A stretch of DNA of 64,000 nt, from the NCBI GenBank assembly GCA_001897155.1, contig MKSF01000010.1, positions 1-64,000 on the forward strand, written 5' to 3'. Positions 18,742 through 29,459 of this stretch are shown one piece after another. Position numbers and translations under genes: made by a program. Under the pieces are notes generated by a model. It ran no database searches. It saw only the letters and a program-made list of their open reading frames with translations, and was not told where the DNA came from. Each line of letters starts with the position of its first letter. Position 1 is the stretch's first letter. The DNA comes from Bacteroidetes bacterium 47-18. Lineage in GTDB: Bacteria > Bacteroidota > Bacteroidia > Chitinophagales > Chitinophagaceae.

Positions 18742-19539
18742 ATGATGAATAAGGCTTTCAGAATAATAGGAATTAACGTTATTGCATTGCTATTGCTTGC
18801 TGGATGCAATAGCAAAGGACAAAAGGAAAACAAGCAGGCAAACGAAAGTAAAGTGACGATTACACCGGTGGAACATTCTAAGACGTTTCCTGATGCTACA
18901 CTCAAAATACGGGATATACAGGTTCAGGAAATTAATTCGGACTCGGTATCTTTCAAAGTGAATTACGGCATAGAGCATTTCACGCTTACAGAACATACTG
19001 AAGACCACAATGCCCATCGTCTTGCCAATTCGCACGACGGGCAGCATATCCATTTCATTATGGATAATGCACCCTATACCGCATTGTACAAACCTGAAAA
19101 TGAAGTAAGGTTGCAAAAAGGTAGCGAACATTACCTGTTGTCTTTTCTTTCCCGCTCCTATCACGAGTCCATAAAAGAACCGTCAGCTTTTGTATTGAAA
19201 CATTTTGCAATTTCCAATGACGGAAAATACCAGGAATTAGAAACTAAGACTTCGCCTATGCTTTTTTACAGCAGACCGAAAGGAGAATATGCAGGGAAAG
19301 ACACCGAAGTTGTATTGCTTGATTTTTATGTGTTGAATACTACGCTTTCCAAAGATGGAAATAAAGTGCAGGCTTCTATCAACGGAGAAAATTTTGTATT
19401 GGATAACTGGCAGCCTTATCAGATAAAAGGTATGCCACTTGGCGAAAATACCATCAAACTGACTTTAACGGATGCTTCGGGCAAGCCGTTAACAGGTGAA
19501 AATACGTCCATTGAACGGACAATTATTTTGAAGGAGTAG
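18742..19539 (+). CDS. Histidine-rich lipoprotein of the metal-uptake operon
   Basis: A 265-residue exported lipoprotein (signal MMNKAFRIIGINVIALLLLAG, lipobox Cys22). Residues 79-104 contain seven histidines (H79, H85, H89, H92, H98, H102, H104) around NSHDGQHIHFIMDN, then beta-rich sequence and an Ig-like C-terminal part. Similar Bacteroidota proteins are annotated, with little evidence, as phosphopeptide-binding. Being the last gene of the metal transporter operon, it could collect or buffer the metal for the binding protein; this is inference. A terminator follows. Confidence 0.75.
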   Translation: MMNKAFRIIGINVIALLLLAGCNSKGQKENKQANESKVTITPVEHSKTFPDATLKIRDIQVQEINSDSVSFKVNYGIEHFTLTEHTEDHNAHRLANSHDGQHIHFIMDNAPYTALYKPENEVRLQKGSEHYLLSFLSRSYHESIKEPSAFVLKHFAISNDGKYQELETKTSPMLFYSRPKGEYAGKDTEVVLLDFYVLNTTLSKDGNKVQASINGENFVLDNWQPYQIKGMPLGENTIKLTLTDASGKPLTGENTSIERTIILKE

Positions 19540-19559
19540 ATATTGATTAAGTAGTAGCG

Positions 19560-19598
19560 AATAGTTGAACATCATCAGAGAAGGTTCAACTATTTTTT
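19560..19598. terminator. Terminator between convergent genes
   Basis: The 11-bp perfect stem AATAGTTGAAC / GTTCAACTATT (19560-19570 and 19584-19594) is followed by T7 on the plus strand. It ends the transporter operon and overlaps the last codons of the repressor gene on the other strand. Confidence 0.85.
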
Positions 19599-20255
19599 TG
19601 TCTTTTTACTCACGAGCAGCTTGTCGCAGACCTGATTGCTCAACATTTCATTTTGCTTGCCTGTATAACTGACACGCATACTGTTGTCAAAAGTTTCTAT
19701 TTGTTCAATCTTAATATCCAGTCCCAACGATAACGCACGGCTGTTCAGGAATTTTAATAGTTCTTCAGAGGATGGCTGTACCGCCATAAAAGTAACCACA
19801 TCTCCCGGCTTACAATCACTTAATTTCACATAATGGTCAGATGCGATATTGCCGTCTGTATCCGGTATCGGGGAACCGTGCGGGTCCACTTTAGGATAGC
19901 CCAATAACTCATCCATCTTCTCAAAAAATTCCGGAGCCTGTATGTGTTCTATCTGCTCGGCTATATTATGTACATTTTCCCAGCCAAATCCCATCTTCTC
20001 TACCAAGTACATTTCAGTCAGTCTGTGCTTACGGATAATAAGTGCCGCCTGTTTCTTGCCAGCAGCAGTGAGTTTAAGCGGTTTGTAGCTTTCGTAAACC
20101 ACCAACTTTTTTTCAGCAAGCCGTTTCATCATACTGTTAACAGTAGGCATTTTGATGTCCAACTGTTTACTGATGTCATTAACACTTGCCTCACCTTTTA
20201 AACTGGTAAGTGTATATATAGCCTTCAGGTAATTCTCTTCCGTTTGTGATATCAT
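19590..20255 (-). CDS. Full-length DtxR/MntR-family metal-dependent repressor
   Basis: A 221-residue regulator with three parts: winged helix at 1-65 (ASVNDISKQLDIKMPTVNSMMKRLAEKKLV), metal-binding/dimerisation domain at about 66-140 (RKHRLTEMYL, VHNIAEQIEH, VDPHGSPIP) and a FeoA/SH3-like C-terminal domain at about 140-215. Family members bind DNA when loaded with Mn or Fe. It is divergent from the TonB receptor gene, and the shared intergenic region contains a strong operator plus an everted repeat, so autoregulation is likely. It is the best candidate for the regulator of all three operators in this window. Confidence 0.92.
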   Translation of the reverse strand: MISQTEENYLKAIYTLTSLKGEASVNDISKQLDIKMPTVNSMMKRLAEKKLVVYESYKPLKLTAAGKKQAALIIRKHRLTEMYLVEKMGFGWENVHNIAEQIEHIQAPEFFEKMDELLGYPKVDPHGSPIPDTDGNIASDHYVKLSDCKPGDVVTFMAVQPSSEELLKFLNSRALSLGLDIKIEQIETFDNSMRVSYTGKQNEMLSNQVCDKLLVSKKTKK

Positions 20256-20286
20256 AGAGCAAAAGTATTAAATATTAGCCCCAACT

Positions 20287-20302
20287 AACAACAAAGTTAG
20301 AA
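20287..20302. promoter_or_regulatory. Everted repeat near the repressor gene
   Basis: CTAAC-AACAAA-GTTAG has the same half-sites as the operator at 20313 but in opposite orientation, 10 bases away. It lies towards the repressor gene. It could be a second, lower-affinity site for autoregulation. Evidence is sequence only. Confidence 0.4.
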
Positions 20303-20309
20303 TTTATTT

Positions 20310-20340
20310 TGTTAGCACAATCTAACTTACTAATTTTGTC
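20310..20340 (+). promoter_or_regulatory. Promoter with DtxR/MntR-type operator for the TonB receptor
   Basis: -33 TTTG (20310-20313), 19-bp spacer, -7 TAATTTTG (20333-20340). The operator GTTAG-CACAAT-CTAAC (20313-20328) sits within the spacer exactly as at 2542. Over 32 bases the two promoters differ at four positions. The start codon follows 33 bases later. Confidence 0.8.
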
Positions 20341-20373
20341 AATCTAAAAATATAGTTTTAAAAATAAAATAAA

Positions 20374-22665
20374 ATGACAAAATTCAAAACACTATTTACA
20401 GCAGTTATTATGCTTACCGGTTTTATAACCTACGCCCAGACAGGTAAGCTATCGGGGAAAATTTCGGATGTACAAGGAACATCTCTTGATGCAGCATCCA
20501 TTTCTATCCCCAAACTAAAAATCGGTACATCTTCGGACGACCAGGGCAATTACCTATTGGAAAACATTCCTTACGGAACCTGGGAGGTGGTCGTAAATCA
20601 TATGAGCTTTAGCATTCACAAGGAATCCATAACTATAAACAGCGAATCGCTTTCCAAAGATTTTACGTTGGAAGAATCTTCGGAAGAATTGGAAGGCGTT
20701 GTTATTACCGGAACGATGAAAGAAGTATCTAAACTGGAAAGCCCTGTACCCGTCGAAGTTTATACTTCTAAATTTTTCAAAGCTAATCCTACACCATCCC
20801 TTTTTGATGCCTTACAAAATATTAATGGGGTACGTCCTCAATTAAACTGTAATGTATGTAATACCGGCGATATACATATAAATGGATTAGAAGGTCCTTA
20901 TACAATGATATTGATAGACGGTATGCCGATTGTCAGCGGGCTTTCTACCGTATATGGATTGAGCGGTATCCCACAGGCTCTTATTGACCGTGTAGAAATC
21001 GTGAAAGGACCGGCATCAACGCTGTATGGTAGTGAAGCCGTGGGCGGTTTGATTAATATTATTACCAAAAGACCCGGCAATGCACCTATTATTTCTGCGG
21101 ATGTATTTGGAACAACCTGGGCAGAGGTTAATGCCGATTTAGCCGCTAAGTTCAGCGTTGGTAAAAAAGCTCAGTCACTATTGGGTGTAAATTACTTCAA
21201 TTACAGCAACCCTATTGACAATAACAACGACAATTTTACCGATGTGACTTTGCAAAACCGAATTTCAATTTTCAATAAATGGAGCTTTGACAGAAAAGAC
21301 AACAGGGTATTTACGCTGGCAGGAAGATATGTATATGAGGACCGCTGGGGTGGAGAAATGAATTGGGAAAAGAAATACAGAGGAGGCGATGAAGTGTATG
21401 GCGAAAGCATCTATACCAGCCGTTGGGAATTGATGGGTAACTATCAGCTTCCGGTAAGTGAAAAGATATTTTTCCAGTTCAGTGCCAACGGACACGACCA
21501 AAATTCCGTTTATGGCAATACCCCATATATGGCTGACCAGAAAATAGCTTTTGGTCAATTGACCTGGTTTAAAACATTAGGGAAACACGATTTATTGACT
21601 GGTCTTGCCTATCGTTATACCTATTACGATGATAATACGCCTGCAACAGCAGATGCAAACGACTTGGACAAAAATAAACCAACCCATACCAATCTGCCAG
21701 GTCTGTTTATACAAGACGAAATCACGTTTAACGACAATAACAAAGTATTGTTAGGAATGCGTTACGATTATAATTCACTACACGGTAGTATCCTTACTCC
21801 ACGTGTAAACTATAAGTGGAGTTCTGATAATAAAAACAATGTATTACGTTTAAGTTTTGGTAATGGTTACAGGGTTGCTAACGTATTCACCGAAGACCAC
21901 GCAGCTTTAACCGGAGCAAGAGAGGTCGTTTTTATTAATGATTTAAAACCGGAAACTTCGTGGAATGGTAATCTGAACTTCGTAAAAAAGATTTATGCAG
22001 GAAGTACATTTATCGGATTAGATGCCACCGCATTTTACACCTATTTTAATAATAAAATCATAGCAGACTATGATACTGACCCTAACAAAATTATTTATGA
22101 CAATTTAGATGGTCACGCTGTGTCACAGGGTATATCATTAAACATAGATGTAGCTTTCCCTAATGGTTTGAAAATTTTAGCCGGAGCAACTGCTATGGAT
22201 GTGTATAGTAAAGAGGAAGGCGAAAAAGTAAGACAATTATTTACCGAGAAATTTACAGGAACCTGGAATATTGGGTACACATTCAAAGGCATAGGATTGA
22301 CCGTGGATTATACAGGTAACCTGTATGGACCAATGCGTTTACCTTTATTGAGCGACACCGACCCCCGTAGCGAATATTCCCCTTGGTGGAGCATACAGAA
22401 TATTCAATTAACAAAGAAAGTTGGTAAGAATATTGAAATCTATGGTGGTGTTAAAAACCTTTTGAACTGGACACCAAACAAAGGCAATCCGTTTATCATA
22501 GCAAGAGCCAATGACCCGTTTGACAATAATGTTCAATTTGACGGAAACGGACAGGCAATGGTAACGCCTGACAATCCTTATGGATTGACTTTTGACCCAT
22601 CGTATGTATATGGACCTAATCAGGGAATAAGAGGCTTCTTAGGTTTCCGTTATAATCTGTATTAA
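20374..22665 (+). CDS. TonB-dependent outer-membrane receptor, putative metal or metallophore uptake
   Basis: A 763-residue receptor: signal peptide (about 1-22), carboxypeptidase-regulatory-like domain (about 25-107), plug domain (about 120-235; ILIDGMPIV, IEIVKGPAS-like VEIVKGPAST, GGLINIITK) and a 22-strand barrel to the terminal aromatic residue of FRYNLY. The plug contains C159-NV-C162 (CNVCN), an unusual CxxC that could bind a metal or a thiol. The promoter shares its operator with the enzyme operon, so the likely cargo is the limiting metal or a metal chelate. It is co-directional with a secreted thioredoxin gene 3 bases later. Confidence 0.9.
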   Translation: MTKFKTLFTAVIMLTGFITYAQTGKLSGKISDVQGTSLDAASISIPKLKIGTSSDDQGNYLLENIPYGTWEVVVNHMSFSIHKESITINSESLSKDFTLEESSEELEGVVITGTMKEVSKLESPVPVEVYTSKFFKANPTPSLFDALQNINGVRPQLNCNVCNTGDIHINGLEGPYTMILIDGMPIVSGLSTVYGLSGIPQALIDRVEIVKGPASTLYGSEAVGGLINIITKRPGNAPIISADVFGTTWAEVNADLAAKFSVGKKAQSLLGVNYFNYSNPIDNNNDNFTDVTLQNRISIFNKWSFDRKDNRVFTLAGRYVYEDRWGGEMNWEKKYRGGDEVYGESIYTSRWELMGNYQLPVSEKIFFQFSANGHDQNSVYGNTPYMADQKIAFGQLTWFKTLGKHDLLTGLAYRYTYYDDNTPATADANDLDKNKPTHTNLPGLFIQDEITFNDNNKVLLGMRYDYNSLHGSILTPRVNYKWSSDNKNNVLRLSFGNGYRVANVFTEDHAALTGAREVVFINDLKPETSWNGNLNFVKKIYAGSTFIGLDATAFYTYFNNKIIADYDTDPNKIIYDNLDGHAVSQGISLNIDVAFPNGLKILAGATAMDVYSKEEGEKVRQLFTEKFTGTWNIGYTFKGIGLTVDYTGNLYGPMRLPLLSDTDPRSEYSPWWSIQNIQLTKKVGKNIEIYGGVKNLLNWTPNKGNPFIIARANDPFDNNVQFDGNGQAMVTPDNPYGLTFDPSYVYGPNQGIRGFLGFRYNLY

Positions 22666-22668
22666 TTA

Positions 22669-23145
22669 ATGAGCTTAGTAAATAGATTTGGATTAGTTAT
22701 TATTATGGTTTTCTTTTTGGGCAGTATCGCTACTGCCCAAATGAAAACTTTTGCCATTGAGGATGTAGATAGCCTGATGTTAAAAAAAGAAAAGCCAATA
22801 CTGATATTGCTTTCAACAGACTGGTGCAAGTACTGCCAGATGCAAAAAAATCAATTAGAAAAGAATAAGGATTTCTTAATGCAGTCCGACAAGTTCTACT
22901 ATGTAATATTCAATGCCGAAGGCAAAGATGATATTGTGTTTCAACAGAAAACCTTTCAATACAAACCTACAGGGTTGTCATCGGGTATTCACGAGCTTGC
23001 TGTAGCTTTAAATGGTTCAGAAAAAGTTGCTTTCCCTACCTGGGTTTTATTAGATACTAAATATCAGGTTTTGTTCAGATACAACGGGGTGTTAAAGCCA
23101 TTAGAAATAAAGGAATTACTAAAAGCTATTGAAGCATCCAGGTAA
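22669..23145 (+). CDS. Exported thioredoxin-fold protein
   Basis: A 158-residue protein with a cleavable signal peptide (about 1-24, ending TAQ) and the redox motif WCKYC (C53, C56) in a thioredoxin fold. The family resembles DsbD-gamma/TlpA-like periplasmic reductases. It begins 3 bases after the TonB receptor, so the two are cotranscribed. Its plausible partner is the CNVC pair in that receptor's plug (inference). Confidence 0.88.
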   Translation: MSLVNRFGLVIIMVFFLGSIATAQMKTFAIEDVDSLMLKKEKPILILLSTDWCKYCQMQKNQLEKNKDFLMQSDKFYYVIFNAEGKDDIVFQQKTFQYKPTGLSSGIHELAVALNGSEKVAFPTWVLLDTKYQVLFRYNGVLKPLEIKELLKAIEASR

Positions 23146-23191
23146 AGTTTGTTAAATGCATTGGTCTGTTTTTTCACATTTAATTAAAGCT

Positions 23192-24010
23192 ATGGATGTA
23201 ACCTATAATAAAATACTACATAAACTTGAACACGACATTCAGGATATAGAAATCGAATCGGAACACTCTATACAACGTATTGAAATCATTATAGAACTTA
23301 TCGTTAAATCTTTATCTGAAGTAAAAGAGTACGTACTGAAGAACGGGTTTAAGAATACTGATGCCGAAATTCATTTCTTCAAACATCAGAAGCCAGCCAT
23401 TGTCGCAAAACTCATTTACTACAATGCCATTTATAAAATCGAAACAAAAAAGCCTAATGAAACAAAGGCAATCAGGAAACATTTCAACGAAGAGTTGAGA
23501 AAGCTCAAAAAGTATTTTGACAATAATATTGAATTTTATAAATACTACCGCACCAATAATACATTTATTGATGAGAAGCTGTTTTTGCGTGGCAAACACG
23601 ACATAAAATTGAGCCTGGATACGGTGTATTTTGAAACCGACCATAGGTTTTCCACTTCCCACGATTATAAGGCAGCAAAGATTATCGCCAATGACCTGAT
23701 ACAAGTCTATATTGAAGACCAACTGAATAACAACAACCAGCGGAAATCACGCTACCACGCTTCGTTAAACTGGGCAGAGAGCAAAACAGCATTAACCGAA
23801 TTGATTTACGCACTGCATTCGCAGGGTGCTTTTGGCAATGCCGATATAATAGCCATCGCCAAAACATTTGAAAATACCTTCAATATCAGTTTGGGCGATT
23901 TCTATCATACGTTTATGGAACTTAAATCCCGGAAAATAAACCGTACCAAATTTCTGGACAGTTTGCGTGATGCCTTGATTAGGAAAATGGACGAAGAGGA
24001 CGAAAAATAG
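23192..24010 (+). CDS. rteC: RteC domain protein (copy 1)
   Basis: A 272-residue DNA-binding regulator. In CTnDOT, RteC activates the excision operon. The start at 23192 (MDVTYNKILHKL) aligns with the copy at 54654; an ATG at 23156 adds 12 residues. Conserved blocks are LIYYNAIYKIETKKP, FYKYYRTNN, FLRGKHDIKLSLDT, FSTSHDYKAAKIIANDLIQ and LGDFYHTF. It is close to copy 3 (54654) and more distant from copy 2 (35694). It lies at the right edge of the metal cargo module. Confidence 0.88.
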   Translation: MDVTYNKILHKLEHDIQDIEIESEHSIQRIEIIIELIVKSLSEVKEYVLKNGFKNTDAEIHFFKHQKPAIVAKLIYYNAIYKIETKKPNETKAIRKHFNEELRKLKKYFDNNIEFYKYYRTNNTFIDEKLFLRGKHDIKLSLDTVYFETDHRFSTSHDYKAAKIIANDLIQVYIEDQLNNNNQRKSRYHASLNWAESKTALTELIYALHSQGAFGNADIIAIAKTFENTFNISLGDFYHTFMELKSRKINRTKFLDSLRDALIRKMDEEDEK

Positions 24011-24029
24011 TGGTTACTTTTAGATTACA

Positions 24030-27000
24030 TTACAATACCCCACGAGGCAGATGAATACCCTTTGTCCGTACAATGCTCTCTGAAACCTTTTGCGTTTCTT
24101 TCTGTTTTTCGGTCTGCTCCACAGCATCTTCTTTAGGTTCAGGAGTGATGGATAACTGTATTTTTCGCTCAATAGCTGCCAGCTCCGTTTTCAGTTCGCT
24201 CAATCGGTTTTCTTTAGACCACGTACCATTAACAACCTCCTGAAGTATCGGTATATCCTTTTGATAATTAGCAATGCTTTCCCGCTCCTTTGCCATATAG
24301 GACGGCAGTTTCTCCAATGCCCTCAAAAAGTTTAGGGAGGCGGTTTCAGGGTCTTTGGCAATCACTCCGAAATTGTGATTGTACTTAATATTTCCCTCTC
24401 CCTGTATGAAAAAGCGGTTTACCCGAATATCTACGCCGTCTTTTTGCGATATTTCCGTTTTAACCAATAGCTGAAATCCGTACAAACTGCCAATCTCCTG
24501 ATAATCCCCACCTGTACGGGCTTTGTCCGAAATCTCGTTGAGCTTGGTTCCAATCTGTTTGACATTCGCATTGGGCGACAAGCCGTCCAACTGAACAGGG
24601 TTTAAGATTTTTCCGTCCTGCCGTTTTTGTATGCGTTGCTGTAAGTTATCCCAATCGGTTGTCATTCGGTTGAGGCGTGATTGAGCTGCGTTAAATTCTT
24701 CCGTATAGTTTTCCAATTTGGATTTAGCACTATACTTAGAGCGGGTAAACGCCTGCTTTTCGCTTTCCAGTCCGGCAATCTGTTTTTCAACTCTTGCCTT
24801 ATCCAACAAATCTGTATTTCCTGACAGGATTGCCACGTATTCGGAGAAATTCATACCCGATTTTTCGTCCATACTGCCCTCATCAATGGTTCGCTTGCCG
24901 AGATTATTGGATTTTAATTGGTCGATAAATAGCTGTTTGTTAAACAGCAAATTGAATTTGTAACTATCCAACGATTTCTCAACGGCATAAATGATTACAT
25001 CTAATTTGTTATCGGCAAAATGTTTGGCAATTTCATTGCCTTTGCGGATTGCCCGACCATCACGCTGGGCAAGGTCGCTTGGTCGCCAAGGCGTATCTAA
25101 ATGATGAACGGCAACGGCTCTTTTCTGTGCATTGACACCTGTACCCAACATACTTGTAGAACCAAACAGCACACGGATTTTGCCCTCGTTCATTCCCTTA
25201 ATCAATTCCTTACGTTGTTTGTCCGTTTTGGCTTCCTGAATAAACCGGACTTCATTCGCAGGTATGTCGTGGTCTTCCACGAGCTTGCGTTTGATTTCCG
25301 AGTACACATTCCATTCGTTCGGCTTGTACGTTCCCAAATCAGAGAACACGAATTGTGTACCTTTCTGTGCGTTATATTTGTTGTAATACTTCGCAATATT
25401 ATTGGCACAATGCGAGGCTTTATTGTCGGGGTGGTCTTCATAAATGCCGCTTACCATTCGCATATCCAAAGACATCTTACGGGCGTAGTCCGTAGCGATA
25501 AGCATTTTCGCTTTTTCTTCTGATTTTGACAATGGGTGTCTGCCGAGCAAAGTCGCATCGCCTGATTTGGCAAACTCCATTAGGTTCTGAATAAACTCCG
25601 CTTGGTCAGGCGTAGGCGGAATATTGTACAGGATTTCTTTTTTTTCGGGGCGGTCAATGCCTATATCCTTTGCCGTCCTATAATCCGTGATTTCCGAGTA
25701 GAACTGTGCCAGCTCCGGTACCTTGATGAAATAACGGAAGCGTTCTTTTGCCACGATATTGTTCGCTACCGAAAATTCATAATCGGTCGTTTTACGTGCG
25801 TAAATCGCTGCCCACGCATCAAAACAGTTAATGCCTTGTTTCTCCAATGCCCGTGGTCGCAAGTATTTGAACAGGAGGTACAATTCAGTCAATGAATTGC
25901 TGATGGTCGTTCCCGAAAGAAAGGTTGCCCCCATATCCGCATCGGTTCGCTCCTGAATGGTACGGATAGCAAAAAGCAGGTTCATCGCTTTTTGGCTACC
26001 GTCCACATTACCCAATCCGGCTACACGGCTGTGACGGGTATTGAACATCAAATTTTTGAATTGGTGGCTCTCGTCGATAAACAAATGGTCTATGCCCATC
26101 ATTTTGAAATCGACAATATCATCTTTCCGGTTCTCAATATCGTGCTGTAAAGTCTTTAGCTTGACTTCGAGATTATCCTTTCGCTTGATGGCTCCGGCAA
26201 GCATACCTCTTGTTACTTCCGCACCGTCTGCCTCCATTGCGTACAGGTTTCGCTCCACGTTATCCAATTCTATTTCGAGGATTTCCTTTTGAATTTCGGG
26301 GCTTTGGGGTATCATTCCGAATTGGTCGTGGGTCAAAATCACACAATCCCAATCGTTGTTTTTAATATCCCCGAATATCCGCAGGCGTTTTTGGGGAGTG
26401 AAATCTTCCTTTCCTGGAAACAGTATTTTAGCGTGCGGATAGGCGGTGCGGTAGGCTTCTGCGATTTCGTGTACATTACTTTTTAATCCGATTATCATTG
26501 GTTTGTGTGCCAAGCCCAAACGCTTCATTTCCTGTGCTGCCGTACACATAACCAATGTTTTCCCAGCACCGACCTCGTGGTCACAGATAGCCCCGTTGTT
26601 GAGCTTAATCATCCAAACGGTGTCCTTTTGGCTATTGTACAGGTCTTCGATACCCAACGCTTTGCGGTCTAAGCCTGCAAAGTCCTGATGAGAGCCGTCA
26701 TAGTTCGGACGGACAAAGCAGTTAAAGGTATCGTTGTATTGGTCGGTCAGTCGGGTTTTAAACTCATCACTTTGAGCGTGTAGCCAATCGGTAAAAGCGG
26801 TGCGGATTTCGTCAATTTTGGAATTAGCCATTTGTATAGCCTCCATATCCTTGACCTTGACTTCCTGGTCGCCAACCTTGATTTTCTTGGTAATATCCGG
26901 CGTGGTATTAACAAGGGCGTGTTTCAGCAGGGCAACGCCGTCAAAAGTCCGGCTTTCTGCCTTGACCGCATACTTGACCCAAATATTTTGGTTTCCCTGA

Positions 27001-29459
27001 TTACAGATGACCGAAAAATCATCGGAGCTGTCCGAATAGTGGATTTTTACATCTGCATCAAACAGGTGCGAGGCAAATTTGGCGTAAACGCCTGTGGGTA
27101 TCCAGCGTTCGCCGAGGTTGAAGTCCAGCTCCTCAAATTCGATACGTCTTGGTCGGGCTTCCTCTAATACCGTAAGGCTTTGTCTGGCTTCCTTATCTTC
27201 GGGATTTTGCTCAACGTAGGTTCTGATTTCTTTGGCTTTCTCCACCACGTTACCAGCTATCCAGCGTTCGGCAATCTCATACTCCTTTTCCAACGGGTTG
27301 TAAAAAATACGACCGTGCAAATGCTCTTTCAGGGCATCGGAGGTCATATTGCTGATTTCGGACATATAGTCCAAATCCACTGTTCCAAATTTGTTCAGCG
27401 ATGCCGCTAATGCTTCCTGCGGATTGTCGGTTGCTAATGTTGTAGTGGAGAAACTTACGGGGTGGCTGAATATATCTGCTTTCTGAACGATACCGCCTTT
27501 TACACGCTCCAAATACGGGATTTCTTTTCCGGCACTATCCGTTTTAATCAGCTTGATATTATCGGCACTGTTCAGGTTGCTGTACTCTTTGACAAAGGCA
27601 TCATACAGGCTGTTCAGTTTTTCTCTTTCCTCTTTATGTTCTGTTTGCTTTTCGGCTTCTTTTTGATACAGGTCATTATAGGTATCACGTACAGCGATAT
27701 AGGCTTCGGCTCTTGCTCTTTGGGCTGACGGCAGTTGCAACGGGTGGAACATTGCCGTTCCGTTTTCCTTATCGACCTCCTGCAAATGACCGACCCAGCC
27801 GTTATCCACGACAAGGCAGTCGTTACGGTGGTACGGTTGCAATTCCTGACTGTATAAGGCAGGTTCGGGAATGGTATCAGGAACAGCCACGGGAATAGCT
27901 GGTTTGTCAGCTTGGCCATTCCCGTTTTGTTGCGAAAACAAATCTCCGATTACTTCCCGTTTATTGCCGTTGGCTTGACTTGTTCTATTGACCGTGCCAT
28001 TGGGAGCAGGAGGCGTGTAAGGTTGTTGCATCGCCCCACCGAACAAGTCAGTTTGGCGACCTATCGCACCTCGTCTTTTGTTAACGGTTTGTCTTTTGGC
28101 TTGCGTGGTTCTTTTGGGTGGAGCAACTGCCATTACAGGTTCGCTCATATTTTCAAACAGGTCGAAAATGCTTAGTTGTGTTAGTTCTTGCGGACTTTCC
28201 TGTACTATGTTCGGTGGGGTAAAACGAGGTTGTTCCGGCTGAATAATTTCACGCTCAATGACTGGAGGCGTTGACTGTACCGGAATTTGTACGATTGGCT
28301 CATCGTTCCGTTCGCCTTTATACAAATCCAAACTCAGGTGCTTTCCAAAATCTTCGGAAAGCATCTGTTTCAAATCTTTGGCAATTCCGGCAACACCGTC
28401 TTTATGGGTATAGATGATTGCGGGTTGTCCATAAGGGTCGGTATCTATTTTACGGTCGGTATGTATGACCCTTGTACCATTTTGAAAGTAAGCATTGCTT
28501 GGCGTATTGTATTTGGTTTGCTTGCTTTGGCAAAACAGTTCTTCCGTTTCGGTCAGGCTTTGTTTTGCCGTATTCTTTTGCAGGATTATCAAATCGCTTC
28601 CAACCTCTGTACCTGCATATTCTGTAAACAGATTGTTTGGCAGCCGCACAACCGAAACCAAATTATTGTTTTCCATTAACGCCCTGCGTATCGGCTCATT
28701 CTTCGGACTGTTTAAAATCCCCTGCGAGGTAATGAATGCCTGCAAACCGCCCTCCCGGAGCATATCATTTCCTTTCAAAAAGAAATAATTATGGATGCTT
28801 CGGGCAGCTTGTATTTTTGCACTATCCTTACTTCGGGAAAACGAAAGGTCAAACACGGAAGTATCGCCGAAAGGGATATTGCTTGCAATTACATCATAGG
28901 CGTTGTGTTCCTTTTCGGAGATTTCCTCAAAGCCACTCACACGTATATTGCTTTCAGGATAAAGGTGTTTTAATATTTTGCCCGTCAATAAATCCTTTTC
29001 ATAGGCTGTAACTTTGGTTTGGCTCTCTGCAAAGGACTGAACAAAAGACCCGATACCTGCGGAGGGGTCGAGGAATTTGTCAATGTTCAGACCGCTATCC
29101 CTCAATGTTGAGGATATAGCGTTGATAACCTCCGGCGGTGTATAAAAAGCGGTCAGTACCGAACTTTTCATACTGTCCACATACCGGCGGTATTGCTTTT
29201 CGTCCGTAGAATTTTCTTTGAGTAGTTGGTGGAGTTCCTGCGTAATCGGGAATAAATCGTGTTCGGTTTTCCGCCAATGGTTGATGTCTATTTCGTTCGC
29301 TATGGGGTTCAGAACGAATTTAAGACCGCCAAATCCGCTGTATTGCATCATTAGCAGTCTTTCCTCTGCGGTCGCTTGCCGTTTCTCCTTTTCCAGTTTA
29401 AAAGCAATTCGCAGGGCATCAATATTCTGTTGGATATGTTGCTTTTTACTGAAGCCCAT
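24030..29459 (-). CDS. DarB-like methylase-helicase protein of the ICE
   Basis: A 1809-residue fusion. The N-terminal adenine-methyltransferase-like domain has [11 protein letters not shown] (motif I, D131) and ASNIPFGD in place of NPPY/NPPF near 192. A low-complexity linker rich in Gln/Pro/Thr spans about 440-540. The SF2/Snf2 helicase has [12 protein letters not shown] (near 960), [10 protein letters not shown] (near 1128), SGTTISNS and a C-terminal RecA half with [20 protein letters not shown]. The architecture resembles the phage P1 antirestriction protein DarB and large proteins common on Bacteroidota ICEs. Protection of incoming DNA is the likely role; methylation activity is uncertain. 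The start overlaps the upstream DUF1896 gene by 14 bases. Confidence 0.85.
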   Translation of the reverse strand: MGFSKKQHIQQNIDALRIAFKLEKEKRQATAEERLLMMQYSGFGGLKFVLNPIANEIDINHWRKTEHDLFPITQELHQLLKENSTDEKQYRRYVDSMKSSVLTAFYTPPEVINAISSTLRDSGLNIDKFLDPSAGIGSFVQSFAESQTKVTAYEKDLLTGKILKHLYPESNIRVSGFEEISEKEHNAYDVIASNIPFGDTSVFDLSFSRSKDSAKIQAARSIHNYFFLKGNDMLREGGLQAFITSQGILNSPKNEPIRRALMENNNLVSVVRLPNNLFTEYAGTEVGSDLIILQKNTAKQSLTETEELFCQSKQTKYNTPSNAYFQNGTRVIHTDRKIDTDPYGQPAIIYTHKDGVAGIAKDLKQMLSEDFGKHLSLDLYKGERNDEPIVQIPVQSTPPVIEREIIQPEQPRFTPPNIVQESPQELTQLSIFDLFENMSEPVMAVAPPKRTTQAKRQTVNKRRGAIGRQTDLFGGAMQQPYTPPAPNGTVNRTSQANGNKREVIGDLFSQQNGNGQADKPAIPVAVPDTIPEPALYSQELQPYHRNDCLVVDNGWVGHLQEVDKENGTAMFHPLQLPSAQRARAEAYIAVRDTYNDLYQKEAEKQTEHKEEREKLNSLYDAFVKEYSNLNSADNIKLIKTDSAGKEIPYLERVKGGIVQKADIFSHPVSFSTTTLATDNPQEALAASLNKFGTVDLDYMSEISNMTSDALKEHLHGRIFYNPLEKEYEIAERWIAGNVVEKAKEIRTYVEQNPEDKEARQSLTVLEEARPRRIEFEELDFNLGERWIPTGVYAKFASHLFDADVKIHYSDSSDDFSVICNQGNQNIWVKYAVKAESRTFDGVALLKHALVNTTPDITKKIKVGDQEVKVKDMEAIQMANSKIDEIRTAFTDWLHAQSDEFKTRLTDQYNDTFNCFVRPNYDGSHQDFAGLDRKALGIEDLYNSQKDTVWMIKLNNGAICDHEVGAGKTLVMCTAAQEMKRLGLAHKPMIIGLKSNVHEIAEAYRTAYPHAKILFPGKEDFTPQKRLRIFGDIKNNDWDCVILTHDQFGMIPQSPEIQKEILEIELDNVERNLYAMEADGAEVTRGMLAGAIKRKDNLEVKLKTLQHDIENRKDDIVDFKMMGIDHLFIDESHQFKNLMFNTRHSRVAGLGNVDGSQKAMNLLFAIRTIQERTDADMGATFLSGTTISNSLTELYLLFKYLRPRALEKQGINCFDAWAAIYARKTTDYEFSVANNIVAKERFRYFIKVPELAQFYSEITDYRTAKDIGIDRPEKKEILYNIPPTPDQAEFIQNLMEFAKSGDATLLGRHPLSKSEEKAKMLIATDYARKMSLDMRMVSGIYEDHPDNKASHCANNIAKYYNKYNAQKGTQFVFSDLGTYKPNEWNVYSEIKRKLVEDHDIPANEVRFIQEAKTDKQRKELIKGMNEGKIRVLFGSTSMLGTGVNAQKRAVAVHHLDTPWRPSDLAQRDGRAIRKGNEIAKHFADNKLDVIIYAVEKSLDSYKFNLLFNKQLFIDQLKSNNLGKRTIDEGSMDEKSGMNFSEYVAILSGNTDLLDKARVEKQIAGLESEKQAFTRSKYSAKSKLENYTEEFNAAQSRLNRMTTDWDNLQQRIQKRQDGKILNPVQLDGLSPNANVKQIGTKLNEISDKARTGGDYQEIGSLYGFQLLVKTEISQKDGVDIRVNRFFIQGEGNIKYNHNFGVIAKDPETASLNFLRALEKLPSYMAKERESIANYQKDIPILQEVVNGTWSKENRLSELKTELAAIERKIQLSITPEPKEDAVEQTEKQKETQKVSESIVRTKGIHLPRGVL

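Noticed and set aside
20260-20297. Divergent promoter for the repressor gene made of TTTG (20294-20297) and TACTTTTG (20260-20267) on the minus strand
   Set aside because: Spacing is 26 bp, well outside 19-21, and the -7 box would lie directly at the start codon.
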